Assembly (NCBI GenBank): GCA_947496185.1
Contig: CANMCD010000002.1
Location: 265,738 to 329,737, forward strand
DNA from: an uncultured Tenacibaculum sp.
GTDB lineage: Bacteria > Bacteroidota > Bacteroidia > Flavobacteriales > Flavobacteriaceae
Reading direction: 5' to 3'
Length of the DNA stretch: 64,000 bases
Shown: positions 1 through 8,665 of the stretch, in pieces
How positions within the stretch are numbered: position 1 is the stretch's first letter
Layout of the letters: every line of letters begins with the position of its first letter
The notes under the pieces: generated by a model
Seen by the model: the letters and a program-made list of their open reading frames with translations, nothing else
Told to the model about the DNA's origin: nothing
The model's database searches: none
Made by a program: the position numbers and the translations under genes

Positions 1-107
1 GTAGCGATATGCTAAATAATATGGTAGCCAGTTTTACTGCGAGTAATCAAATTGGTGAAGCCATGAAAAAATCTAAGAAAAAAAACAAAGACGAAAATGA
101 TCTGTAG
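1..107 (+). CDS. 3' end of an unidentified protein
   Basis: An open frame enters from the left edge and stops at TAG 105-107. The last 34 residues are visible and end in a very lysine-rich, charged tail (KKSKKKNKDENDL). Too little is present to identify the family. It converges on tatA and shares the hairpin terminator between them. Confidence 0.6.
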   Translation, partial: SDMLNNMVASFTASNQIGEAMKKSKKKNKDENDL

Positions 108-132
108 AACGAAGCAAGCAGTTGTTATCCAT

Positions 133-168
133 AAAAAAACCGAATCGTTGTTGATTCGGTTTTTTTAT
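133..168. terminator. bidirectional intrinsic terminator
   Basis: A perfect 8-bp stem ACCGAATC / GATTCGGT with a 6-nt loop is preceded by an A-run and followed by a T-run, so it can end transcription from both converging genes. Confidence 0.85.
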
Positions 169-169
169 A

Positions 170-367
170 TTATTTTTTATCTTCTATATTCTCTTGGGAA
201 TTTTCGTCATCTTCTTTGGTAGCATTTTTAAATTCTTTGATACCGGTTCCTAATCCTCTCATCAACTCAGGTATTTTTCGCCCTCCAAACAACAATAGTA
301 CTAAGGCAACTATAATCGCAATTTGCCAAGGACCAACAAAACCTAAAAAAATAGTAAGTAAATTCAT
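170..367 (-). CDS. tatA: Sec-independent translocase subunit TatA
   Basis: TatA forms the pore-like part of the twin-arginine system, which exports folded proteins across the inner membrane. The 65-residue protein has a single N-terminal membrane span (about residues 5-25), the hinge FGGRKIPELMRGLGTGIKEFK that starts the amphipathic helix, and a charged acidic tail. Length and order match the family. No tatC is seen nearby, which is common in this phylum, and TatA versus TatE cannot be told apart by sequence. Confidence 0.95.
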   Translation of the reverse strand: MNLLTIFLGFVGPWQIAIIVALVLLLFGGRKIPELMRGLGTGIKEFKNATKEDDENSQENIEDKK

Positions 368-404
368 TTTATAAACTTAAATTGATGCCACAAAGATACA
401 AAAT

Positions 405-1082
405 TTAACGCCTAGGTTCAATCACCCCACCAATTACTTTTTTATCCTTTAAAACCTCTGGTTTTCCTTTGTAAAATATAGATCCTCCAAAAGAAACCTT
501 AGCGTCTAATATTTCACCCGATTGTACTTCCGCTTTTGCTCCTGAACCTGCTCGAATAACACTCATGTTTGTTACTGCTAGTTTATAGCCATGATAATTT
601 GCCCCTAAGTCAACATTTATATGTTGGTTTTTTGTCGTACCTGATAATTTTACAACCGCCCCTGAAGTACTTTTTACTTTCAGATGTTTACTAGTAACCA
701 CCATATTAATAAAAGCGCCTTCTTGGGCTTTAACTTCAGCTTTTATTTGATTTAAATCCTGACATGTAATAATTGCGCCTTCATTCGCATCAATCACATC
801 TATATCATTTTTATAGTACAAGGTAATTTTTACTTTACCGTCAGCAGTTGTTTCAGGAAAAGAAAGAAGTATTTTTAGTTTTTCGTTTTCTGCTTTGATT
901 TTTACTTTATTCGCTTTTTCTCCTTTTACAATTGCTTTATTTTCGTTCGATTTCACTAGCTGAACATCAATACCATTATAGACCTTTAAAATTTTAAAGC
1001 TCCCCAACTCTTTTATAGTCTCATTCTGGCAAAAAGCAATGGTTTTTGTCAAGAACAAAACTATTAATACATACTGTTTCAT
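405..1082 (-). CDS. GIN (head) domain surface protein, DUF2807-like
   Basis: A secreted beta-helical protein of about 225 residues. From the ATG at 1082 it begins with a short signal peptide ending near AFC-Q; an upstream ATG at 1112 would put ten charged residues before the signal, so the inner start is preferred. The repeating short beta-strands rich in G, A, V and N (GAIITCQDLNQIKAEVKAQE, SGAVVKLSG) are typical of the DUF2807 / head-GIN-domain family. Its function is not established in general. The region 1113-1195 holds no gene. Confidence 0.75.
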   Translation of the reverse strand: MKQYVLIVLFLTKTIAFCQNETIKELGSFKILKVYNGIDVQLVKSNENKAIVKGEKANKVKIKAENEKLKILLSFPETTADGKVKITLYYKNDIDVIDANEGAIITCQDLNQIKAEVKAQEGAFINMVVTSKHLKVKSTSGAVVKLSGTTKNQHINVDLGANYHGYKLAVTNMSVIRAGSGAKAEVQSGEILDAKVSFGGSIFYKGKPEVLKDKKVIGGVIEPRR

Positions 1083-1195
1083 TTTTATAAAATTTAAAAA
1101 TCTTATAATCAATAAATTATAAAACTTTATACTTATTTGGTTTCAATAATTGTACCAATTATAAACATTTTATTCTACACAATAGTATTTAGGGG

Positions 1196-3394
1196 TTAAA
1201 AACTTACCAAATCAAAGTCTAGATGTTTACGTTCTAAGTCAGTATTTTTCACTTTAACAACGACATTATCTCCTAACTGAATACTATTTTGTGTGGATTG
1301 ACCAATAACAGCATATTGTTTTTCATCATAGATATAATAATCGTCTTTTATGTCTTTAATTCGAACCATTCCTTCACATTTATTAGAGGTAATTTCAACA
1401 TAAATTCCCCATTCTGTTACCCCAGAAACAACGCCTTCAAATTCTTGATCTTTATGATCTTCCATATATTTAACTTGCATATACTTGATAGAATCTCTTT
1501 CTGCTTTTGAGGCCAATTCTTCCATTTTTGAAGAATGTTTACATCTATCTTCAATTTCGTTAGCGTCTACAGACTTTCCACCATCTAAATAATGTTGCAA
1601 AAGACGATGTGTCATCACATCTGGATACCTTCGTATGGGTGATGTGAAGTGTGAATAATAATCAAAAGCCAAACCATAATGTCCAAGATTATGTGTGGTG
1701 TATTCTGCTTTGCTCATCGATCGAATCGTTAGGGTTTCTACCATATTGGCTTCTCCTTTACCGTGAACATCCCTTAATAGTTTATTCAAACTTTTGGAAA
1801 TACTTTGTCTATTATCCGTATTAATTTTATAGCCAAACTTACCTACAATATTCTGTAAAGAAGCTAGTTTTTCATCATCTGGCTCGTCGTGAACGCGGTA
1901 AACAAAAGTTTTTTTGGTTGGTTTTCCTTTATGAAAACCTATAAATTCAGCAACTTTTCTATTGGCTAATAACATGAATTCTTCAATCAGTTTATTAGCA
2001 TCTTTTGACTCTTTAAAAAATACGCCTGTTGGGTAATTTTCTTCATTTAAATGAAACTTAACTTCAACTTTATCAAAAGAAATAGCTCCTTCACTCATAC
2101 GTTTTTTTCGCAGAATTTTGGCCAAATCATCAAGTGTAAGAATGGCATTAACAATCGATTGGTCTACGCTGTATTCTTTGCCTGTTAAAGATATATCTGA
2201 AGGAACTACATTGGTTTTTGATTCAATAATAGCTTGGGCCTCTTCGTAAGCGAAACGATGATCAGAATACGTAACCGTTCTACCAAACCATTGATTGACA
2301 ATCTGTGCTTTTTTATTGATTTCAAAAACTGCAGAGAAGGTCAGTTTTTCTTCGTGAGGTCGTAAAGAACAAACACCGTTTGATAACATTTCTGGCAGCA
2401 TAGGTACCACACGATCTACCAAATATACTGAGGTTGCCCTACTATAAGCTTCATCGTCAAGTATCGTTTTGGGCTGTACATAGTGAGAGACGTCTGCAAT
2501 ATGAATACCAATTTCATAATTGCCATTATCAAGCTCCGTAAAAGATAAAGCATCATCAAAGTCTTTAGCATCTTTTGGATCGATGGTAAATGTCAAATCT
2601 CCACGCATATCTCTCCTTTTAACTACCTCTTCTTTAGTGATTTCAATCGGCAGTTCTTTGGCTTCATTGGTTACTACATCTGTAAACTCATGTGGTAAGC
2701 CATATTCTAGTAAGATGGAATGTATTTCTGTATCATGCTCTCCTGGTTTTCCTAAAACTTGTGTTATTTTTCCAAAAGGGTTTTTTGATTTCTCTGGCCA
2801 GTCTGTAATTTTTGCCAATACTTTTTCTCCGTGTTTTGCACCGTCTATTTTACTTAATGGTATAAAAATATCAGCATACATCTTTGGGCTATCTGGTAAA
2901 ACAAAACCAAAATTTTTACTTAGCTGAAGTACACCGACAAATTCAGTTTTTGATCGTTCAACTATTTCTATTACATCGGCTTCAATTTTTTTACTTCGTT
3001 TTCTTTTATAGATATAGGCTTTGACAATGTCGTCTTGTAATCCTTTACCTAAATTTAAAGAAGGTACAAAGATGTCTTCTTCAAAATCTTCACAAATGAA
3101 ATAAGCATTTCCATTGGAAGTAACATCAAGCTTTCCTATATGATATTTTCTATCTTTATTCACTTGATATTTGCCTCTTTCTACTTCTATGATTTTTTTT
3201 CGAGCCTTTAATTCTTCTAGCTTTCTAATGATTTTTGTTCTTCCTTCTGTATGGGTGATACCTAATTTAGCTGCTATTTGCTTGTAATTAAACTGTTTGG
3301 TATCATCACTCTTTAATATATCAAAAATGTTTCGGGTCAAATTTTTAATATTTTTTCCCCTACTTTTATTGAATTTCTTCTTTCTAGTCATCAA
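1196..3394 (-). CDS. rnr: ribonuclease R
   Basis: A processive 3'-5' exoribonuclease for structured RNA. The 732 residues show an N-terminal winged-helix region (about 15-80), cold-shock-like domains (85-240), the RNB catalytic domain with the acidic cluster IDPKDAKDFDDA (271-282), and a C-terminal S1 domain (about 645-732). Length fits bacterial RNase R. The start is ATG-ATG, so either Met could be used. It diverges from rpiB across a 1.3 kb gap. Confidence 0.97.
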   Translation of the reverse strand: MMTRKKKFNKSRGKNIKNLTRNIFDILKSDDTKQFNYKQIAAKLGITHTEGRTKIIRKLEELKARKKIIEVERGKYQVNKDRKYHIGKLDVTSNGNAYFICEDFEEDIFVPSLNLGKGLQDDIVKAYIYKRKRSKKIEADVIEIVERSKTEFVGVLQLSKNFGFVLPDSPKMYADIFIPLSKIDGAKHGEKVLAKITDWPEKSKNPFGKITQVLGKPGEHDTEIHSILLEYGLPHEFTDVVTNEAKELPIEITKEEVVKRRDMRGDLTFTIDPKDAKDFDDALSFTELDNGNYEIGIHIADVSHYVQPKTILDDEAYSRATSVYLVDRVVPMLPEMLSNGVCSLRPHEEKLTFSAVFEINKKAQIVNQWFGRTVTYSDHRFAYEEAQAIIESKTNVVPSDISLTGKEYSVDQSIVNAILTLDDLAKILRKKRMSEGAISFDKVEVKFHLNEENYPTGVFFKESKDANKLIEEFMLLANRKVAEFIGFHKGKPTKKTFVYRVHDEPDDEKLASLQNIVGKFGYKINTDNRQSISKSLNKLLRDVHGKGEANMVETLTIRSMSKAEYTTHNLGHYGLAFDYYSHFTSPIRRYPDVMTHRLLQHYLDGGKSVDANEIEDRCKHSSKMEELASKAERDSIKYMQVKYMEDHKDQEFEGVVSGVTEWGIYVEITSNKCEGMVRIKDIKDDYYIYDEKQYAVIGQSTQNSIQLGDNVVVKVKNTDLERKHLDFDLVSF

Positions 3395-3762
3395 TCGATC
3401 ATCTTATTAAGTTATTACCAAAGTACAAATAATATTCTTCTCATTTAAATAACGTTGGTATTTAATAATTATTTACCTGATTTTAATTTGTAAATAAAAA
3501 CATCATAGTAATGATAGTAAGGTTTTATAGTCCTACTATTTCAAAAACTACCTAGTAACCTTACTGATAAATGGAAACATAATTTAGGGTAGTAATAGTT
3601 CAAAAAAAACAATAAAACCTTAATTAACAACATATTAACTAAAAACACTTTTTTACTCCTCTTGATCTGTTATTTTTTTATTAAAAAAAAGTTAAATAAA
3701 AACCAAAATTAGTGTAACACATCAATAATTTACACGTCTATAAAGACAAAAAAGGATTAGAA

Positions 3763-3930
3763 ATGAAAAACATCAAACGAATTGTAGCTCTTTTTTTGTT
3801 GATTTTTATAGTCGGTATTATTATTCTTATAGTCAACATACAGTTACTTCTAAGTAACCCCATCAGTAAACAACCGATGAAAAAAGAAGTTATAAGATAT
3901 TATTATAAAAATACCTTAAGTAATAAATAA
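3763..3930 (+). CDS. small single-span membrane protein
   Basis: A 55-residue frame, MKNIKRIVALFL..., has a positively charged start, one hydrophobic helix (about residues 7-32) and a basic, tyrosine-rich tail. It is not recognised. It stands alone in a long A+T-rich gap, with an A-rich leader before the ATG. It could be a real micro-protein or chance; the clean topology favours a real gene. Confidence 0.45.
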   Translation: MKNIKRIVALFLLIFIVGIIILIVNIQLLLSNPISKQPMKKEVIRYYYKNTLSNK

Positions 3931-4629
3931 TATCAATTTACACATTACACGCTACTTGTATTAAGGCAAAAACAGCTATTGTAAAAATGACACTTTTCTT
4001 ATTTCTTTCGTAACTTAATAAAGTTACTTTTAATACTTAAATACTTTCAAACTCAAGATGAGTTCATTTTAAAAAGTCTCTCTAAAGAAGTATTTTTACT
4101 GTATTTCTTTCTCTACTCTTTATAGGTTCGTTTTTTTACGAGAAAACTAGTAATCAAAAATTAGGTTATCAACACATATATTATATTAAATAAAAAGATT
4201 TAAAAATTTTAAAAAAAGAAAATGATTATAATAGCTTGTGAATAGTTGGAGTAAAAAGTGTATTTATTTATTGTTTTTGTCACTTATTAAAAGCTATTAA
4301 CAACAACTTATGTAAAAAATAGCCTTAAAATCAAGAAACTAATTATAGTTATTAACAAGTGTAAAAATGAAAGTTCACAAAATAACTGTAATTAGATTTT
4401 TGAAATTGCTTGTCAAAAACTAGTAGATTTTTTGTTGATAAATGTTTACTAAAAACTAAAAAAAAAACTTGCATTATTTAAGCTAGTTCTTGTATTGAAA
4501 AAAAAGCTTAGAAAAGCAAAAATATTTTTCAAAATATACCAATAGTTCTCAACAATTAGCTAACTAGTTATAAGTACTTATGTATAAAGCCTTTTACTGT
4601 AATCCATAAAAATATGTGTTAATTAATGG
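3931..4629. other. A+T-rich region with DnaA-box-like sites, candidate oriC
   Basis: No gene is visible. Two exact copies of the DnaA-box variant TTATCAACA occur, at 4166-4174 on the + strand and 4433-4441 on the - strand. One-mismatch forms include TTATTAACA near 4349 and reverse GGTTGATAA at 4628-4636. An extremely A+T-rich stretch at 4178-4230, suited to unwinding, follows the first box. The region lies between the divergent genes rnr and rpiB. This is inference: no dnaA gene is present in the window. Confidence 0.4.
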
Positions 4630-4657
4630 TTGATAACCGTTAATAACTGTATTTTTG
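4630..4657 (+). promoter_or_regulatory. promoter for rpiB
   Basis: TTG at 4630-4632, a 17-nt spacer and TATTTTTG at 4650-4657 match the Bacteroidota pattern TTG-N17-23-TAnnTTTG. The rpiB start lies 32 nt downstream. Confidence 0.65.
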
Positions 4658-4688
4658 TAGGTATCAACATAATTAAAATCAATATTTT

Positions 4689-5120
4689 ATGACAATTGCT
4701 ATTGGTAATGATCATGCAGGAACGGAATATAAGTTTGAAATTATAGAACTTTTAGAAGAATTAGGACATAAAGTTATCAATTTTGGTACTAATACAGGAG
4801 ATAGTATGGATTATCCCGATACGATTCATCCGACAGCAGAAGCCGTTGAAACTGGGCAGGCAGCAATGGGAATAATTTTGTGTGGAAGTGGAAATGGTGC
4901 ACAAATGACTGCAAATAAACATCAAGGTGTTAGAGCAGCTTTATGTTGGAATAATGAGTTGGTTGCATTGACACGTCAACATAACAATGCTAACATATTA
5001 ACAATTCCTGCTCGTTTTGTTTCGTTACAACAAGCTTTAGGTTTTGTGAAAGTGTTTTTATCAACTGATTTTGAAGGAGGTAGACATGAAAATAGAGTAG
5101 GTAAAATTGCATGTAATTAA
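4689..5120 (+). CDS. rpiB: ribose-5-phosphate isomerase B
   Basis: Interconverts ribulose-5-phosphate and ribose-5-phosphate in the pentose phosphate pathway. The 143-residue LacA/RpiB-family protein begins with the phosphate-binding GNDHAG (6-11) and carries the catalytic cysteine in CGSGNG (65-70), followed by the conserved N-x-VRAALCW region. Length is typical. A GNAT gene starts 3 nt after the stop, so the two are probably cotranscribed. Confidence 0.95.
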   Translation: MTIAIGNDHAGTEYKFEIIELLEELGHKVINFGTNTGDSMDYPDTIHPTAEAVETGQAAMGIILCGSGNGAQMTANKHQGVRAALCWNNELVALTRQHNNANILTIPARFVSLQQALGFVKVFLSTDFEGGRHENRVGKIACN

Positions 5121-5123
5121 GAA

Positions 5124-5561
5124 ATGGTATTTGAAGTAAAAAATTTCGATGATTTAACAAAAAAAGAGCTATACGAAATACTTAGATTACGCTCTGAAGT
5201 TTTCGTTGTAGAGCAAGATTGTGTTTATCAAGATATAGATAATAAAGATTATAAAGCGCTTCATGTGATAGGGAAAAAAGAAGGTAATATAATTGCTTAT
5301 ACTCGTTTATTTGATGGCGGAGACTATTTTGATACACCTAGTATTGGAAGAGTAGTAGTTAAAGAAGAGCAGCGAAAATATAAATATGGGCATCAGTTAA
5401 TGGAGGCATCTATTGAAGCTATTCTTCAAAATTATGATAACTCAACCATTACTATTTCTGCGCAAAAATATTTGATAAAATTTTACGAAAACCTTGGCTT
5501 TAAAACGATAGGAGAAACGTATTTAGAGGATGGGATTCCTCATATTAGGATGATAAGATAA
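5124..5561 (+). CDS. GNAT family N-acetyltransferase, ElaA-like
   Basis: A 145-residue single GNAT domain. The opening LYEILRLRSEVFVVEQDCVYQDID is shared with the ElaA group, and the acetyl-CoA-binding part RVVVKEEQRKYKYGHQLM (motif A) follows at about 73-90. The acceptor is unknown. It follows rpiB directly. Confidence 0.85.
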   Translation: MVFEVKNFDDLTKKELYEILRLRSEVFVVEQDCVYQDIDNKDYKALHVIGKKEGNIIAYTRLFDGGDYFDTPSIGRVVVKEEQRKYKYGHQLMEASIEAILQNYDNSTITISAQKYLIKFYENLGFKTIGETYLEDGIPHIRMIR

Positions 5562-5571
5562 TTGTGTAATG

Positions 5572-5595
5572 CATGTATCTTTTAAAAGATACATG
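5572..5595. terminator. bidirectional terminator-like palindrome
   Basis: A perfect 24-bp palindrome (CATGTATC, TTTTAAAA, GATACATG) fills the gap between the converging GNAT and ROK genes. Its position supports a shared terminator, although no long T-run follows the stem. Confidence 0.6.
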
Positions 5596-5597
5596 TG

Positions 5598-6821
5598 TTA
5601 TCCTAAATCAATCATTTGACAAGCTTTCAAAGCCAAACAGGCTCCTGCTTTTGATCCTAAATACCTACCAAGAGAGGAAGTTTGTAAATCAAACTTTCCA
5701 TTATTGGTGATTAATCTTGTTTTTCGTACTCCGATTTTAATAGGATCGATAAAAAATTCTTTAACCATAACGTATTCTCCATCGATAACTACCAGTTCTG
5801 GATCGAATATATTTATAATATTTCCGATCGCTTCTCCTAATATAATACCTTGATTTTCAATTAATTTTATAGAGAGTTCATCGCCTTTCAAAACAGCATC
5901 TAAAATATCATGATAGGTATACTCAGAAATTTTTTCTTTGGTAAAATATACTGATATTTCTCCTTTTAATAGGGCTTCTTTCAAATCTTCTAAAAGAGCA
6001 TTTCCTCCAATCATCGTACCTAAACAGCCAGTTTTTCCACAGTCACAAAGTCTAGTTCCTTTACGAAATTGTGTATGGTTAAAATTACCAGCAAAACCAG
6101 AACTACCTGTTATGATTTGTTTTTCGGATATGATACTTAGACCAAGAGATCTACTTATTTTGATGACAAATACATTTTCTTTTCCTTTTGCAATTCCCAT
6201 TGCTTGTTCTGCTATACTAATGGTTCTTGTGTCGTTATCCACAAAAACAGGAAGTCCTATTTTTTGTTGTAGGTGCAGCCTTAGTGATATATTTTCTGGT
6301 GAAAAAAAGGTAGTGATGGTTCCGTTTTTTTTCGTTACGTTAGGTGTACCAATTCCAATGGCAAGTATGGTTGATTTTGAAATATTACTTTCTTGTAAAG
6401 CTTCTTCAATAAAGAAAGTAATATTCTCTAACGTTTTTTTATCGTATGTTAATTTAAAATTTCTATTTACTTTTTCATAGTGTGTTTTTAAGTTTGTGTC
6501 AACAACACTTAGGTGGATAAACTGTGACAATATTTCTACACCAATAACAAAAAATTTATTTCTATTAATAGTAAATCCATAAGGTCTTCTTCCATTGTAA
6601 GATGTTTTTTTTCCATCTTTAATTAGATAATCATCATTCATTAATTCTTTGATTATCTTGGTACAAGCAGGAATACTTACATCAATCTTTTCAGCAATTT
6701 CAGGTATTGACATTGCTTCTTTAGATTTTGAAAGTAAGCGAATAATATATCGCTTATTATTCTCTTTTCTTCCTAGTACTCCATTTTCTATATCGGTATT
6801 TAATAAATTTAATTCTTCCAA
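5598..6821 (-). CDS. ROK family transcriptional regulator
   Basis: A NagC/XylR-type regulator of 407 residues. A winged helix-turn-helix (about 23-82) precedes a ROK sugar-kinase-like domain with DND (195-197) and the zinc knuckle CDCGKTGC (259-266). The usual sugar-contact motif ExGH is altered to NFNH, and the residue after the knuckle, normally Glu, is Gly. The ligand may therefore be an unusual sugar or not a sugar at all. It is the last gene of the leftward catabolic series and probably controls it. Confidence 0.88.
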   Translation of the reverse strand: MEELNLLNTDIENGVLGRKENNKRYIIRLLSKSKEAMSIPEIAEKIDVSIPACTKIIKELMNDDYLIKDGKKTSYNGRRPYGFTINRNKFFVIGVEILSQFIHLSVVDTNLKTHYEKVNRNFKLTYDKKTLENITFFIEEALQESNISKSTILAIGIGTPNVTKKNGTITTFFSPENISLRLHLQQKIGLPVFVDNDTRTISIAEQAMGIAKGKENVFVIKISRSLGLSIISEKQIITGSSGFAGNFNHTQFRKGTRLCDCGKTGCLGTMIGGNALLEDLKEALLKGEISVYFTKEKISEYTYHDILDAVLKGDELSIKLIENQGIILGEAIGNIINIFDPELVVIDGEYVMVKEFFIDPIKIGVRKTRLITNNGKFDLQTSSLGRYLGSKAGACLALKACQMIDLG

Positions 6822-6890
6822 GAAAATATAATTTTTATTAAAGAGCGCTAAAATTACTGATTATTATTAAACTAGCGCTTTTGTTATTAC

Positions 6891-7904
6891 TTAATAATCA
6901 GACATTTCTTTCATTCTTTGTAAAACATCTAACCCCTGTTGATACAAATAGTAGAGCATATCAATAAATACCCAGTTTTCAGCCAATTTATCATTTTCGC
7001 GTCTATAAATGTCTACTACACGCATGGCTGCTTTTGTATCGCTTTTTGGCAAGCCTAAAAAACCTCCTTTGTTTTTATTATATAGGTTTGGCCAACCAAA
7101 AAAACCACAATAGTTTCCTTCAGCAAATCTGGCAATGTGGCCATTAAAGACTTTATCTGACAGGTTTTTTCTAAAAGGATATTGGTGTTGTTTTTGGTAT
7201 CTTTCTATCGTATATGATGCGCCAATACCAGTAGGACCGTACCATATCATATCTTTTTTCCAAGTTTGTTCTAACAATGAAGGAGGACAATCGTCTTGTC
7301 CTGATTTATTAATGCTATCTAAATCATCAATCATTTTGTTAACAAGTGTTATGGTTTTGTTTGTTTCTTTAGGATCATTTTTACTCAAAAGTATTCCATC
7401 ATGAGTTTTTGGTCCTGGATAAATAAAGGAGGTACCCGTCATTGGTGTTAAAGGATAACATCCTGCTTGTTCCATAATATTCAAGATATCTATGAAAATT
7501 GCTGTTTCTGCAATTTGGTTATTTGTTATTCTATGAAACTCTGCATAACGTATAAAAAGCATTTTTTTGGTAGGAAGTATTCCTAACCACGTTTCGTCAA
7601 ACAAACCTAAAAGATTACCTACACTAACAACCCAAATTGAGTTTCCATTATCACAATCGTTTGCACCAGCAAAAAAGATATCTTCTCTTCGTTGTATTGG
7701 TGAAAAGGATTTACGTATGGGTTTCCAGAAGTTGTTTATTACTTCTTTTTGAGTAAAGAGTTCGTAAAAAGGATGTACGCCTCTCCAATGATAATTTTGA
7801 GTGGTGTATTTTTTTAATATGTTTTCTAACTTACTATCAGTAGCATTATCAAACTCTTGATAATAGTTTCTAACTAACTGTTTTTCTTTTTGAAAATCAA
7901 CCAT
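6891..7904 (-). CDS. double SnoaL-like (NTF2-fold) protein
   Basis: A 337-residue protein with two NTF2-like/SnoaL domains, about 5-150 and 180-335. The second half (MIWYGPTGIGASYT..., RFAEGNYCGFFGWP, ENWVFIDMLYYL) closely matches the second half of the gene at 12663-13670. SnoaL-fold enzymes include cyclases, isomerases, hydratases and hydrolases, so no reaction is assigned. It starts 13 nt after the SDR stop, in the same operon. Confidence 0.8.
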   Translation of the reverse strand: MVDFQKEKQLVRNYYQEFDNATDSKLENILKKYTTQNYHWRGVHPFYELFTQKEVINNFWKPIRKSFSPIQRREDIFFAGANDCDNGNSIWVVSVGNLLGLFDETWLGILPTKKMLFIRYAEFHRITNNQIAETAIFIDILNIMEQAGCYPLTPMTGTSFIYPGPKTHDGILLSKNDPKETNKTITLVNKMIDDLDSINKSGQDDCPPSLLEQTWKKDMIWYGPTGIGASYTIERYQKQHQYPFRKNLSDKVFNGHIARFAEGNYCGFFGWPNLYNKNKGGFLGLPKSDTKAAMRVVDIYRRENDKLAENWVFIDMLYYLYQQGLDVLQRMKEMSDY

Positions 7905-7917
7905 AATCTTTTGTTGT

Positions 7918-8661
7918 TTATGTCAATGGTCTTCCTCCATCAACGGGAAAAACACATCCTGTTGAAAAAGTAAAGGATTCTACTATGTTAAGTAATGCTC
8001 GTGCGATATCTTCTGCTTCCGCGATTCTGCCTAATGGAGTTTTGTTACGTTGTTCGTCAATATATTCTTTTGGTAAGTGTTTGGCATATTCTCCATTAAC
8101 CCATCCTGGAGATAAGGAGACAACCCTAATTTTAGGTGCCAATGCCCTTCCTAACGACATGGTCATAGAATCTATGGCGGCTTTTGACGCGCAATATGCA
8201 ACATTACTGCCAACAGCTGTTCTTCCTGCAATGGAAGAGATGTTAACTATAATAGGGGTATTAGCCTTTGATAATTGATTTTTTAAGGCCCTGATACTAG
8301 CAAAAGCTCCTCTAAAATTAACTTGCATTATTTTATCGATCCATTCGTCTGTTAATCCATCTAAGTCTTCATGAACAATAGGCTTGGTAATTCCACAATT
8401 ATTAACTAGTATATCTAAATGACCATAATTTTCTTCCACATACATGGCCATTTCATTGAGTTTATTACTATCAGTAACAGAGGCTAGATAAACAGCATGT
8501 CCTTCGTTTTCTAAACTATCTAAAAGCTTATTAGCTCTTTCTTCTGCAACTTTTAATTCATTGATGATAATTTTATAACCATGTTTGGCAAGGAATCTAC
8601 AAATTTCAGATCCTATACCTCCGCTTCCTCCTGTAATTAAAGCTGTTTTAATTGTCTTCAT
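7918..8661 (-). CDS. short-chain dehydrogenase/reductase
   Basis: A classical 247-residue SDR that probably oxidises a hydroxyl group of the pathway substrate with NAD(P)+. It shows the cofactor motif TGGSGGIG (10-17), NNCG (87-90), the catalytic serine near 143 and Y156-x3-K160, then a PGWVN turn. The stop-to-start distance from the symporter gene is 4 nt, pointing to coupled expression. Confidence 0.93.
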   Translation of the reverse strand: MKTIKTALITGGSGGIGSEICRFLAKHGYKIIINELKVAEERANKLLDSLENEGHAVYLASVTDSNKLNEMAMYVEENYGHLDILVNNCGITKPIVHEDLDGLTDEWIDKIMQVNFRGAFASIRALKNQLSKANTPIIVNISSIAGRTAVGSNVAYCASKAAIDSMTMSLGRALAPKIRVVSLSPGWVNGEYAKHLPKEYIDEQRNKTPLGRIAEAEDIARALLNIVESFTFSTGCVFPVDGGRPLT

Positions 8662-8665
8662 TTTC

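Noticed and set aside
2520-2927. 135-residue open frame opposite rnr
   Set aside because: It lies wholly inside the strongly conserved rnr frame on the other strand and has no recognisable protein features.
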